DNA of 64,000 bases from positions 7,770,495 through 7,834,494 of the forward strand of contig CP053150.1 in the NCBI GenBank assembly GCA_014607495.2, read 5' to 3'. Under the pieces are notes generated by a model. That model ran no database searches, had not been told where the DNA came from, and saw only the letters and a program-made list of their open reading frames with translations. Shown in pieces: positions 46,228 through 59,896 of the stretch (its first letter is position 1; each line of letters begins with the position of its first letter). Made by a program: the position numbers and the translations under genes. This DNA comes from Carposina sasakii (Eukaryota > Arthropoda > Insecta > Lepidoptera > Carposinidae).

Positions 46228-48449
46228 AACAGTTCAATTTAACTTTTTACTAATACTCGTACATGAATACACTAATACGTACTACTAAACTTACGTACAA
46301 TTTAAATGAAATAAAAAATAACTAATAGGTTTGTGAGCATTATTTAGATATCATCACATACGAGTATTGGAAAAAAAGTAGAGTTTGTGAGAGTATGAAA
46401 AAACTTTGATTTTTAGTAAGCAAGATTGCTATAATTTCGGAAAATAAATCTTTTATTGAATTCTAGAGAGATAGAGTATCCAAATACTTGAGTAGAGTCG
46501 TTGGTAACTCAAGCTGTCGAAAGGTTCCGGAACCCGGCTCCAGATTAAACACGCCGCGCTGGCTACCGGCGATAGTAGAACCGCGCCATAAGCACGCGCC
46601 CGAGTGCAGGTGCAGGTAAACTCATTATATCATACTAGTTTACATATTTTGGCCATGACACGTTGTTTAAATTTAGATGTACTTGTTCATTCTGCTAATA
46701 TATTCATAAAATTTTGGGTTAATAAGATCTTAAAAGAAGGTTGTTTTTTTCTAGTTCGTAAAGTCTTTTTTATGCCAAGTAACGTAACACATTAGATAAT
46801 ACAGCTTGTACGACATGCGGTTAAACACAATCAGCAGTTCCACATCGCACTCGTCCGTGACGCACGACGCGGCGGGTCGGTGTCGCGCTAAGCCGTTGCC
46901 GCATGCTCTAATAAATTGCGATTTAACTTGTCTCCCGGATAACGCCAACTTTTCCACGTTTCTTTCGTGCCCGACACTTTTTTCCGCCTCTTCATTTCCT
47001 ATCTCTTACTTTTGTATTTTCCGTTCTTTCCTCGCCGAGATAAACAGGCGAGAAACGGTGAAAGGGGCTTTACAAATTCAAATTGAACTTATCACACAAC
47101 TTTTTACATTTGTTTCTGGTCTCGAGTTCGGGGGAAAAGAGCGAAGAGGCATTTAATAGTACAATCTCGGGTAAGATTGATGATTTTGTATCACACCTCG
47201 CTTCGGGCGGCTCGTAACGAGTTGGATGGCTCTCGACGTGGGTCGTGCTGCGTCTTATCTGGAATGGGATACCACTTTATCTCAAATTACATATTTTACT
47301 AGAGACGTTTCTGGCACCAACCGCATACTTTGAAAAAGTATTTAAATAATATTCAAGAAGAATAATAGCAATGCTACGGATAAAATGTTAAGTATATAGT
47401 TTATTGTAGAATGTTATTCATTCATATAGTATCTACGAGTACCCTGCCCGAAACGAAGATTAAACTTGACATAATATGTTCACTAACTTATGACCATATT
47501 CTTTTCCTAGACTCGAGATATAAGTTGACGCTTAAGGAATGTGTTTACGTGTCTTTTCTCATTGTTGTTAACTTCTCAGTATAGGCTAGCTTAGCTCGAG
47601 TTAGTTTCGGGAACAAACATCTTGCATCACCGGAGACGTGTATGGTAAACACAGGGCAGTTAATCAAGCGGCTGAGGAAGTTTCCCCGCCTGCAGTAAAT
47701 AGCGCTCACTTAATTCGAGGGCCATGTGTGGGCACATAACCGAGCATATTTATCCCATTATGCACGCGGCGGGAGAGTGCGCGGGATGCGAGTCACGTCG
47801 TACGAAACGAATCGCATGTGACATTATTTGTGAAGATCGTGCTCTATCTTCGTCTGCGACATCGCCGGGACGTGGAGGGATTACTCACAAAGAAGTACGA
47901 TTTCAACGGTACGATAAAGAGGCGAAAAGTTAAGTTACACGCCTTCCGGTATTCTCATCGGAATTAACGCACGGTTTGTCGAGTTTCTTTCTTTAAAAAT
48001 TATCTTCACGGTGAGATTACGTCTGAATATACTGCGTAATGGGAGTTTACGGCTCTTTTAGAATTTATAGTATTTCATAGGAATAGTAAACATTATACAA
48101 TGATGCTTGCAACTATGTTATTACAGATTATAGATTATCATCTAACTACCTACGCTTAACCCGATACTCGTATGCAGTCTCGATTATAATCATGTCATTT
48201 GAATATCAAAACAAATCATCCCGTCCTACTGAATGATACATTTGTAGGTAATAATTTATACAATCACTGCTGCCCACAGCTGAATAATCAGAAGCAGAGA
48301 GGCCGATATGTTATCATAACTACATATTTCCAAGCTGTATTTAACACGGATAATAATGTAGTCTCTATCAATGCCAAGTTTACCTACACACCTGCATCAA
48401 GTGGGAATTACCATCCTTTACCTATGAATAATCCTAATATTTATTAGAT
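46228..48449. other. Non-coding stretch, no gene recognised
   Basis: CpG-richer patches at 46545-46610, 46845-46905 and 47740-47800 carry no recognised exon. Confidence 0.4.
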
Positions 48450-48770
48450 ACTAGTGGACGCCCGCGACTCCGTCCGCGTGGACTACAAAAAAAAACAAAA
48501 TGTCGAAATTATCCGGGATAAAAACATTTTCCCGGGATAAAAAGTAGCCTATATGTTAAGTGGGACCTGTCACAATATATTCCTGAAAACTGTATCGAAA
48601 TCGGTTTAGCCGTTTCTGAGATTAGCGTGCACAAACGCACAGATAAAAAGACAAACAGACAAAAATTTCAAAAATCAGTGTTTTGGGTTCTATTGATAAA
48701 GGTCTCCTATAATATTTTTTCTCATATATCTTCCATGTACAGACAGCGATCCATTTTTATTATATGTATA
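48450..48770 (+). mobile_element. Lepidopteran interspersed repeat, long copy
   Basis: It starts actagtggacgcccgcgac with tccgtccgcgtgg, then ccgggataaaaagtagcct, and 'atcggtttagccgtttctga'. It shares these blocks with 59575-59896 and, reversed, with 21705-22515. A fragment of its start also lies reversed at 51365-51395. No coding frame was seen. Confidence 0.7.
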
Positions 48771-48845
48771 GATATAGAAGATAATTAAACAGCAGAAATA
48801 AAAATTTTATATTACAATTAGCAACAATCAATCAAACAATATCAA

Positions 48846-48873
48846 GGAGGTGATATAATATCATATCACCTCC
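48846..48873. repeat. Perfect 11-bp inverted repeat
   Basis: ggaggtgatat and atatcacctcc around the six-base loop aatatc. No TSD or gene lies beside it. Confidence 0.9.
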
Positions 48874-50555
48874 ATAAACTTAATTCTCATACCTTTTATC
48901 CTCTTCCTCAAAACACGGATAAGATTCCTGCATTTTATACCAAGTTTAATTAAAAGTTTGGGCGGCCACGTAAAAAGGTAGTAAACGATAAAGGCGGAGC
49001 ATTAGTAGGTAGTATGTGAGTCAGCACAATATTAGCCGGCGCAGGGTGCCGCAGCGGGCAGCTGCTTGGTATTCCCGTCGCGCCGCGCGCCGCCAGCCCG
49101 CCCTACCTCCAACACTAGCCTTGGAACTCACACATTCCACATACATATTATCCTCGTAAACACCAGGACATAACTACCATCTCTATTATCTAAAATGTTT
49201 TCATTCCACGAAATATCAATAAATGTTTCCGCTGTGTATTGTCCGGCTGGGGTGGCAATTATTGCAAAATAACCATTCATTTTTCGGGAAGCGCGGTGCG
49301 ACCATCCATGCGTGATTCTGTTTTTGTGCGTTTGCACACTGTCTGCCGCTTTGCTATGGTTATACGGATGCTTGGAAACCAATTTTGTCAATACCTTTTT
49401 GTTATTTATTTTATTTATTGTCTCATCAAAGTTTTTCGATACCCTTGCTTTATAGTAGATACATCGTTGTGCTCTTTGAATATTATTAATTGATGTTATT
49501 GCATTAGATATCTGTTAAATCAAAGCGCACTATTGAATATAATAATTTATCACGGAAAAATAGCGAGTAAAGTAAAATGCTCCCATAACGCGAGTGCGAT
49601 GAAAAGATTGCACGATTCAATAGATTCAATAGAGCAGATCCCTAAGTCCCAAATTAAATCATGAAACATTTGTGCACCTGGTGGGGCCTCGAGAGGCGCG
49701 TTTGCTCGCACTCGCTGACGATTCATTCTCATTACTCGTCGACTCTCGCCGGGAGCTACGCCGCGCCGGCGCTTGCCGTTTTTCTGCTGCTACATTACGG
49801 TTCAGACAACTAAAACGAATGTTTTACCCGACCGTGGCAAATGCTTTGTACAATTTCACTACGAAAATCTTTTGAATAGGAAATACACGGTAACAATTTT
49901 TAAGCTACAAAGCTTTCTGCCGGTGTATCAAATTGAATTTTACCTCAAGTTAATTTTAATACGCGGTCACAATGTCGAGTAGTCGCGGTTCATTTTTGGC
50001 GAATAAGACAATGGTTCCGTTCCAGTATACTATATCCTTTCCATTTAGATAAGGCATCACACATGGTGTCACAAAAACGAAGTGCAAGTCACAGTTTTGG
50101 AGTTAAGCATGGATTTAGAGGGCCATTTGCTGTGAAGGGACTATCTCTATCTGCCCCATCGGGTGCAAGAAAAAGCCCCGGAGTTTAGGACAAATTCCTT
50201 TCGTTTCGTTCGCATCAACCTCTTAACAGTTACTGTGAGTGTACTATGTTTACATTTTCCGAGGTGTTTATTGAAAGGGACTATCGGAACTGCAGCTTTG
50301 CTCAACTTAGTGGACGTTTGTGTAAAATGGAGCGTTAAGGAATAGTTCTTTGCACTTATATTTTGTTAACCGCTGATTACACGAGTAAAATTTTATGATC
50401 TATAGACATTTTAGATTAAAGATTTCTCTACTTTAAGTATACTGTTTATCGATCAAGTAATTTTTAAAAATAATTCCTTATCAGAAAGGTTCAATGGTTT
50501 TAGTAAAATCAGTGAGTAAAATAAACAGATATTTTGTTAACCTTCAGAATACATA
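48874..50555. other. Non-coding stretch, no gene recognised
   Basis: GC-rich patches at 49035-49115 and 49685-49785 were examined for exons; no plausible splice-bounded coding segment was found. Confidence 0.4.
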
Positions 50556-50671
50556 CTGTATGCTGAGCTGGGTCCATTTCAGCATAATTATGTTTTTCTC
50601 TTTGGCTGTATTGTGAAACATTTTTGAATGCTGAATAAATAATTTCTTTCTTTCTTTCTTCTTCTTCTTCT
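50556..50671 (+). mobile_element. Non-LTR/SINE 3' end, family T, copy 2
   Basis: Nearly identical to 42269-42370: ctgtatgctgagctgggtcc, the 'attgtgaaacatttttgaat' block, gctgaataaataatttc, then ctttctttc. It is more strongly 5'-truncated. Confidence 0.75.
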
Positions 50672-52147
50672 TTTTATAATATATTTATAAAACCAGTCAG
50701 CTCTTGCGGCGTTGTTACGTCACATACATATATTTTACCTCAGATTCTATTAGGATAACAATACCAGCCAAGACAGGATACCGAAATAAAATATACTGCC
50801 ATCTTTAGATTTTGGTGGCTTATATCCTCTTTAGTATGTGGAGTTGAATTTATCTGCTAATGGTATACATTATTATGTATTCCATTGTTTCTATTACTTC
50901 TACTTGTACTTGTATTAGTCTTCCTTTATTGTTCCTTGATTTACGTGGCATAAAATGATATAGGTAGGTATATCTCAAATTTTGCATTTAAGTACGTATT
51001 TTGAAACTTTATTTTTTGATACTTTTCTCTATAGTATATGTAATATTAATGGGTTTTTGTATATTAGTAATATTTATAGTACAAATGCAATCACTACATC
51101 GCAATAGGTACATACATTTCCTACGCAATGTGGTGAAACGTAATAGCGTGTCGTCGGCAAGCTGACGCGACGACGTGCTACGGACTACGTACTACGAAAC
51201 TGTAGTAGCCGCTACGGCGCGTAGTAACTCAATTTGGTGTCATTGTATAGTATTATTTATTTTGTAATGTTGGTCAAATGACCATTTACTAACCAATCTG
51301 CTTGAAATTTTGCATACATATATATACCTACTTGATGCGGCAAAAGACATAGGTTATATTCTGTTAGTCCACGCGGACGAAGTCGCGAGAATCGGTTAGT
51401 TCATAATAAATGAGAAACCACATCACTAATAAAATATTTCAATGTTCATTTCACCGTTCATGCAAAATATAATCTGAAGTAATTGCCTTTCGATGCAGGG
51501 AAAATAAATTAAAATCGATACATTTGTATAGAAATATATAAATAAAGAATGAAGAAGTAACAAACAAAGAAACCTCCCGCATTTATAATTTCTATAAAGG
51601 TAAGTTGGAATTTAAAGCTGAAAATTAATGATTTTCTTGCAATATTACCTAACCGAACCATTATTTGTACTATATTTAATAATCCTCATTTAATATCTCT
51701 TAAATGTGTCATCATACCAATAAAACATAAATTGGTGCAAAAGTATTATTTTCATTTCAATAGACGAAAACCGGGAACAATTAAACTCCCCGTTAGTGGC
51801 AAAGTTTATAACACAATGAGTTGTAGTTAACAGCTAAACAAGGCTAACGATTGTGCGAGCACTTAGCGTTGCAAGTGGCGCCACCGCCTCCCGCGGCCGA
51901 CAGGCGAACTACTCTACAAAAACCTATCAAGACAACAATAAGTGAACACTTAGAGTAGCTAGTGGCGCCCTTGCTGCCTGCTGCAGACGTGGGAAGTGTT
52001 CGTCACTCACTACATTTAATTGTGTTATTTATTTATCGATAGTTATTTTTTGCTTGTTATTCGTACCTATATGACGTCGTAGTTGATATACAAAAAAATA
52101 ATTTTAGACGCAGCTCTAATACATAATAAGCAGTAATACATATAAAA
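50672..52147. other. Non-coding stretch with motif clusters
   Basis: No exon was recognised. It holds a CTACG/CGTAG cluster at 51150-51235, a repeat fragment (ccacgcggacgaagtcgcg) at 51370-51388, and the paired GGCGCC motifs listed next. Confidence 0.45.
51860..51977 (+). promoter_or_regulatory. Pair of similar CTCF-like motif blocks
   Basis: gcacttagcgttgcaagtgg continuing cgccaccgcc at 51860-51890, and acacttagagtagctagtgg continuing cgcccttgct at 51948-51977. Both keep cacttag, a gt.gc element and AGTGGCGCC in order, 87 bp apart. AGTGGCGCC resembles a CTCF core; function is inferred only. Confidence 0.35.
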
Positions 52148-52575
52148 CGTACGGCCAAGTGTGTATCGGACAACGCTCATGTAGGGTTCTATTGTTTCCC
52201 GTTAGAAGTTAAGAATTAAAGTGAAACTTTTTGGATGACTTGCTTCAAAACGCAATTAGATGTCGTACATAGGTACATACGTTACACGAGTCAAGAGAAG
52301 TAAATCGTATTTATAAACTTAAAATTTATAAACTGCATAAAATGGCGTTTCACACCATGATATAAATAATAAGTATGATCAAAAATATTAACAATTTTTT
52401 AGGGTTTTTGTTCGATAGAAGCTATAATTCAAATTGCTTTGTGAGCTAGCATTAATTATATTTACGTATAAATTAAAATGCTAAGAGGTTATTAGTTCAG
52501 CCTCATACAGACGGCGACGAAAATTGACGACTCTACCTATAAAGGTTCGTGGTTTACTGCGGAACCCTAAAAATG
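52148..52575 (-). repeat. Lepidopteran 'ggaaccctaaaaa' interspersed repeat
   Basis: One end reads acggccaagtgtgtatcgg and gtagggttct; the other, at 52555-52572, reads gcggaaccctaaaaatg. This resembles a lepidopteran repeat I recall whose ends are 'ttagggttccgta' and 'gactcgcacttggccg'. A second, opposite copy start with tccgtccgtccgtctgt lies at 52815-52875. Boundaries are approximate. Confidence 0.5.
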
Positions 52576-55500
52576 AATTCTATGCAACCGTTGAAACTTC
52601 TAACTTCGTATGATACGAGCACAGATAATTAAGAAGCATGAATACATTTAGAATATTTTATAACAGAACATTTCATATGTATGAGCGCATGGCTACAGGA
52701 TGGATATGATGTCAAATTTGCATTCCTAATGAATATATTTTTAGTACAGAAAGGAAGAAAAATCAATAGTAATCTTATATCGCAGCTATGGCTATAAATC
52801 TGCAAAGAAATCCATTTTTTAGGATTTCGTAACCAAATTGCAAAAACGTCACGTCTATCCGTCCGTCCGTCTGTTACATCACAGCCACTTCATTTCAGCC
52901 AAACATGATTTTAGCTATACATCCATAAATGTCCTGATAATTAGTGTAGACACGTAGGCTGATTCACACTCATAATCACATTATTCCGCCGCATACCGGG
53001 ATTGGCCCACCACTCATTCCCACCTTCGCAACCCCTGTGAGCCAGGATCAACAGAGGCGACCAGACAAATGCATAACATAGCATAGAAAATCCCGGGGGG
53101 ACCTAACCAGCGACTATAAAGCCGCATGCTTTTAAATTCAACTCTACCTTATCTTAACATATTATCGCTATGTTCAGTAATGTATAACACAAAAGTAATT
53201 ATTTACTCAAATACATACATATATTGTGCAGCATCGTGTTCAAGCGCAAAGCTACATCGAGTCGCGACAATAAAACTACACATCCTGCCTCGACACGTTA
53301 GGATAGGCGCACATAGGAAAGCTGTATTTTTTGTAGCGTGTATTGCACATTTAAATAGTAGTACATTTGACACTTGAAATGGAAGTTGGCATTGGGTATT
53401 GATTGCTAATGGATGGCACTTTATTTCACAGAAAAATATATTTTTATCTTTGACAATTTTTAGATGCATATTTGTAGGTAATGACGATACCTATTTAGCA
53501 AATCGATAATCATCAAAGTTTTATTTATGAAGTGAATAATACCTAAACGTTAATAACAAAATTTAATATACCCATTATAAGTAGGGTTTTCCAGATAAAT
53601 ACGAGTAAGAATAAGACTCACCCTCTGCGCCAGACTTTATACCACATCGCGCATGTAATTGCCGCTCGACGCCATTAATCTCGGCACACTCGATAAAACG
53701 CAAGTCACTCGCCATATCATACGTCAAGGCTGAACTTTGATACATTAATTAGTTCGTTATTGTGCCAATAAACAAAAGGTGACGCTTTGTCTTCATTGTA
53801 CGAAAGCTGCGGAATTCATATACAAATTTAAATATACGTAAGTGCGTTTATAAATAGCAAAAATAAAATAAATTATTTTATAAAAGACTACCACTTCACT
53901 GTTTCAAAATAGGCTTTTAAACTTTCTCTGGACACACTCAAGGACGTAATATAGGAAATTTTATTAAATTCGATTGAGTCATCTTCAAGTTTTATCGAGT
54001 CGCACAGGGATCATTAATTAATTTTTATATGTAAGATGATTGTGTAAGACAAATTTGTAATTAGTAGGTATTGTTTTGTTCTGATGTGGGGCCTTACTAG
54101 AATACATCTCCTTTCGTATATACAGTAAGAGAGTAACTATGGTACTCGGGCATTCGCTCAGGAGATAAGCATATGTCCCTGCTATGCTAAACATGACTGT
54201 GGGATCTTAAGATCGTACAGTTGTGGCTACCACAGTTCAGGAACACAGCCGTGTTTATGTTGGATGCCCAAAAAAACACTGTTGTCCTTAAAAATGATAT
54301 AACAATCATGCCAGCTAGCAGATTTACAGTGCATCGGACGGACAACTCTCGGCGTTCAGAACAAATTGAATTGGTTCTGTTTGCGCTAACTAGCTGCGAC
54401 GGAAGCTGCCGTGGGGCTTATTTTAGCTTGGCGACAGGAACTTTATTCTTACACCTGAGGTATAAACAATATCTGCAAATATCGAACGATTGCTTTTGAT
54501 TCAAATGCTTTTAGTTCAAATTAGTACAGATCCGCTATCGATTTCTTTTGTTGTGAATTAATTATTTGGTCTGTGGTTGCAAAAACCATTACTTTTTTTT
54601 TCTATCACAATCCCCCTATGCATTTTTATGAGTTACTAATTGATTTAGGTGCACACTGTAGTTAAATGGCGGATAAAAAGGCGGATTGGTACCGCGTCCG
54701 TTGACAGACACGGGCATCCAGCTCTCGGTCCCGGTGTTCTGACAAATTGAATTTCCGCGCCCGGCGACTAGCAGCTCCCGTTAACTAGCAACGACGGATG
54801 CTAGCTTTGTCTTTACTATAACTAACCGATGCCACTTAGTTTTTTAAATGAGTACTTTAGTACTATCTATATAGAAGCTAGCAAGATTTATTTCGATGTA
54901 TTCTGACGATACGGTTAAGGTAGCATCTCTAGCATCCCAAATACATAGAACCTACATAGGGTGATAAGATGGAAAATTTCAACTTAAACTTAACATGATT
55001 CTGATCTTGTAGGTTTCTAGGATTTCACAAAACCCTGTATTAATATTGTTCTAAACTCTAGATTTTTAGTTGATAACACATGTTCGTTTGTAATTCAGAA
55101 CTACATAAAATTTGGCATTGCTATGTGCATTCAATACAGTGTAATTCCGCCCTTATTATTAAGAAACTCAATATCTATAAAAGCGTTACAATGCCATCAA
55201 ATTCAATCTAAAAGGTATTCTTTTCAGTCGCAGTTCTTTTTACTATTTACGCGAGAACAGCATCCTAATGCACTGATATAAATTTAAACAGATAAGATAA
55301 AAGCCATGCGTTGGCAATATGGCCTTAAAATCCAATAATAAGCTATTGCGTTCAATCAAGTAGCAGGGGGCAGACAAGAGTGCCCTAATAGGAAAAGAGA
55401 GAAAACACATTTGTCTTCTCGGGGCCCGTTAGCGTATATTACATCCCGAGACGTTCATTCCTACACTCCATTGCTTTACTTTACTTCGATATATTTTATG

Positions 55501-58500
55501 TAGTATGCTCTAAGCAAACTCATGTTACGCTCATATAAAGGTTTACAATCAATTTTATTATTTTCAATTTAAATACATGATATACTATAAGGTAGCTTTT
55601 AATACATCGCTTTCAGATCAAAACTTAGTAGCCACGACAACCACCACTAATAGCAATAACATTTTCTTAATTAAGCTTCATAAAGTAATTTACTTTTCAA
55701 TGTGAAACCAAATGCTTTATTTAACTTTTAAGTTTGCTCTACAAAATATGGTAGTTGTCAAACTGCATAACAAATAAAGCACATTAACATTGAATAGTAC
55801 AAGAAAATTAGAGCCAGCTCTCATGAGGTTGAGTGGTTAAATCGCGACATAACATATTTGCCGCGGCTTATTAAAAGTTTATCTTTGCAACAAGAAAAAC
55901 CAAGAAAAACATACAAGTTAACTTCATGACAACACGCCGGTCGCGCTGCCACAGTAATGAGTGGGGGAGGTTGGCAAACTTGGACTGTCTGTAAATGTAT
56001 ACCATCATTTTATATGATGCGGGAAATGTCTATACTTGTACTGACAGTTTGTAATTTTTTTCTGTAGAATGAGATTTAATTCTAAACGTATACCTATATA
56101 ATATGCACATATTCATTGCATATTTTTGAGGTGAAAATTTTAGTTTACTTATATTTGCAGTGTTAAAATTTCTAATAAAATTCTACTTTTAACGTTATTG
56201 ATCAGACAACAAAACTTTAAAATATCAAAAACCCATGTCATATAACATAAAACTTAAATGAAATTTGCAAAGAAATGTTAATGCTCGCAAACATCTTGCG
56301 ACAAATTTCCATTTCGTCAAGCAATTTTTAAAGCCAGAAACAGCGACCGTCGGGACAGCTATGCCTGTTCTCCCCTACTTATCGTGTCGCCCGCTGTCAC
56401 AACTGTTGTTCTGCCATGCGCTTGTCCACAAACTTTTGCACTATGCCACTTGCAATATTAAACTTCAACCTCATTTTGAATTTGACGCAAATATTTTTCC
56501 TACTAAAGAAGCATTAAAAGTTCCAAATAGCAACAAGAAATCGATTAGCATGTATACTTACATAATAGGTTTCCAAAAATATATCTGCATCAGCGCAATG
56601 TTAAAGTTAGAATTTAATTTATCGATAAGAGATCTTCCGCAACTTTCGTAGTCAAAATTTATTTGAGGAGGAATTAGGAATATTTTGATACCCACACGTC
56701 TGTACCTAGTGGAAACATTATTATTATTATAAGTGGCATACCTAGAATAGCGCATTTTGTATATATCTTACACGCCAGTTCGCAGACTTATTGAGCTCGG
56801 TAGTACGGAGCCGCGTCACCGGCGCCGCCGCGTCTCTCACATGTCCCCTCTAAATCTAGCTCCGTGTCATAATGCAAGCAACAAACAGCTCCCGTGCGCC
56901 AACACTGTTAAGTGGTTTGGAAGAAAAACATCGGAAAAAACTTTTTATTGTCGTACACCATTTAAGCCATATTGTTCTCTGCGCTTATTAGATTCCGCAG
57001 AAAGGTAAGCACATTTCATCTATGTTTGTGAAAAAAACAAGAAGCTGATTTATTTTCAAAGGTTTATTATACATACTTTGTAAATTCGTTTCCTTTGTGC
57101 AAAGAGAGACCGAGTTGGCCGGTGGTGCCCCTCAAAAAGTTGGTGAAACATCCCTCCTCGGCAGGTTTTGTGTTAAGACTTCGTAATAATAACCTTTGTA
57201 AATCTCCTGAGAAACTTGAGTGAGTTTTCGATTCTACCCCAGAGCAAGTTTTCCGTCTTCATACATGCATTAAACGACTCGATTCTCACTTGCTCTTACC
57301 TGTAGCTTATGCAGTATTATAAAGCACTTCTTTGTTAAACTTGGCAGAAAAATCGCAAAATTTCCTTCAAGTGTAAATCAACGAAGTTATTTCTAACTCT
57401 ACATAGAATTTGTAATGATTGTACAAGATATTTTTGAAGATATGCGAGGTCCCTTAACCTACTCATCCATTACCCCTAATTCAGAATTTAATATAGGTAG
57501 GGGTGGAACTTTCGGAGCATTATATAAAATTACTTACGTAACAACATATTTACAACATTGAAACTTAATTTGTTTTGTACTCTCATGTTAGTAAGTAATA
57601 ATAAAAAAAAGTCTAAATTATAATCTTACATTATTTCTACTTAATTTTAACAGAGTTCGTGAAACCCAATGTAATTTTTCTCTCTCTGTCGAAGGCAGCG
57701 AAGTGACTGCTAGTGAGGAGCGGACTGAGGTACCGAGGGCGAGTGCCCCGCCGTGCCGAGCGGTCCCACCGCGAATATTTTTTGTGGGGACATCATAATA
57801 ATAGCTCTGTATTACTTCAGGAGAAATTCCAAGAAGTTTATAACTCGAGATGAGTTTCGTGTTCCTTGTCATAAATAATAAAGCGGTCGTCGACTACTAC
57901 GTTGTGCAGATTTTAAGTGAAGAAAAATTCAAGAAATAATTTTTCATTTTGAGGGTTCGAAGTCAAAAGGAAATTGTTGGAAGTTTCTTAAATTAATGAA
58001 GATTTCATGGAGGTTTGACTGTGACTTTTGAACTTTTGTAACTCAAAGCATGATGCTACAAGATTTGAGAGAGTAACATTAAACGCAAAATTCCCATTTA
58101 ATACGCGTTGACTGATACGCGCGTAAATTATTGCTATCCATATTTGCAATTTTATCAAATGTCAGGCAAAGTTAATTTCGCTATACCTCGTAAATACGTC
58201 ATTTGAATCAATCATAAGCTTTACTAAAATAGAATATGCCGTTCGATATAAAATATGCTGGCATAAATAAAATGCGCTTGCATGAGCAGTCCATTCGTCA
58301 CAGAGTAATGTAGAAGGGGTGACTCGTCGATTCGCCCACTACGCGCTACACGTAACCAAAGCACATTCTTTTCATGCGCACCCCATGATAAATTGCATCT
58401 CCACATTTTATACCAACAAGTACGTGCATATGTCTTTCCTATAGGTTCACTTGTTTATTCCAAATATGATTTATTTGGTTGTTGAAATTGTTTTTCTGGA

Positions 58501-59574
58501 GATACTGAAGTAAAATGTTTCTTTTCCACTTTCAAGGCAATAACAATTTTACGTTTCATTATTTTAATAATTAATCACTTTAGAATATAGGGAACATTTT
58601 CTTTTTGCTTTTCTTTTGCTTTCGAAATATAATTGGTACAATATCATAGAGTTTTTTTTATATGTATGTCGATCCTTAGTTAATCGCTTTTCTGTTTAGA
58701 AAGCAAAACATTTGCTAGATGTTATCTATTTATTTACTTGTTACAATGGAAATATATTCCTTTTCCGTCTTCAAGTCTATCTTGGCAATTCCTTTCGGAC
58801 AAAGTTGAACTAAAGGCGCGTAGACACCGCTCTAACGTAATGTGACAGATACGTCTAAAAGCTATTCATTGAAACGGAAGTTTATTTTACTGTCTATACC
58901 TATATCTAACTTATAAAAGATTTTAGTTACTTGATGGAAATTATAAAACGGAGTGCTTTATTTCTGTGGGGATACACAGTTTAGTTATCCACATAAATTT
59001 ACTAATTTATCAATTACATGACATATTCATATCTCTATGTATTTCTAACGAATTTTTAAAAAGGTAACTTCAAAAACGACGCAATATCTCTACATGTCGA
59101 TATCTCTACCTATATATCTAAGTCGCGCACACATAGTATCAATCTAACATCATAAATTTAGTTTAGCGCCGGAACTAAAGGAGGTACTATCCCGTGCTGT
59201 CTACAGATTCTACTTAACTTAATGGACAAGTTACGAAGCTGCGAGTTTACTTTGTGTTACTGTGCAGGTACACGGACTCGATCGGAAAGTTTCGCATTAA
59301 TTTGAACAAGTCAGCCTCACATTCATTTGAACAAGCCGCGTCACAAATTGCCAAGGTAAGTTCAAAACAAGTTACTTTTCCCTAGTACAAGTTACGACTA
59401 TAATTTTAATTAATATTCCGTAGTAGGGATATTATTTGATTGCTAAAACTTTTATAATTGTTGATCAATTGAAATATATTAAAAATAAATCTTATTATAA
59501 TGTAGTTTGGTAAAAATATAATTTCTGTACACAATGTTGTGTAATTTGGCGCATTGGCGCCCAACTAATACTAT
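52576..59574. other. Long non-coding stretch, no gene recognised
   Basis: Apart from the repeat piece at 52815-52980 and a repeat-like GC block at 52985-53110, nothing was recognised. A 128-codon plus-strand frame at 56265-56651 and an 84-codon minus-strand frame at 57618-57872 have no family resemblance. Confidence 0.4.
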
Positions 59575-59896
59575 AAACCAGTGGCCCGTCCTCGCTTCGC
59601 TTCGATACATATCCTCTAAAAATTTGGAATTCCCGTTTATCCCGTTCCCGTGGAAATTTCGGAAAATATGTTCTCAGTGCTTCCTTACACTCCCTACCGA
59701 ATATACCTGTCATATTTCATCACTGTAGAAAAAACAAAATATCAAAATTATCCGGGATAAAAATATTTTCCCGAGATAAAAAGTAGCCTATGTGTTAATC
59801 CAGGGTGTCAGCTAACTCCATACAACATTTATTAAAATCGCTCCAGCCGTTTTTACGTACTCACAAACTTTCAAGTTTATAATATCAGTAGGATGC
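59575..59896 (+). mobile_element. Lepidopteran interspersed repeat, diverged copy
   Basis: cgctccagccgtttttacg and ataatatcagtaggatg form the family's 3' end; ccgagataaaaagtagcct with tatgtgttaatccagggtg is the central block shared with 48450-48770. No coding frame remains. Confidence 0.65.

Noticed and set aside
56265..56651. 128-codon plus-strand open frame
   Set aside because: Composition is unlike the GC-rich real exons here and no motif was found.
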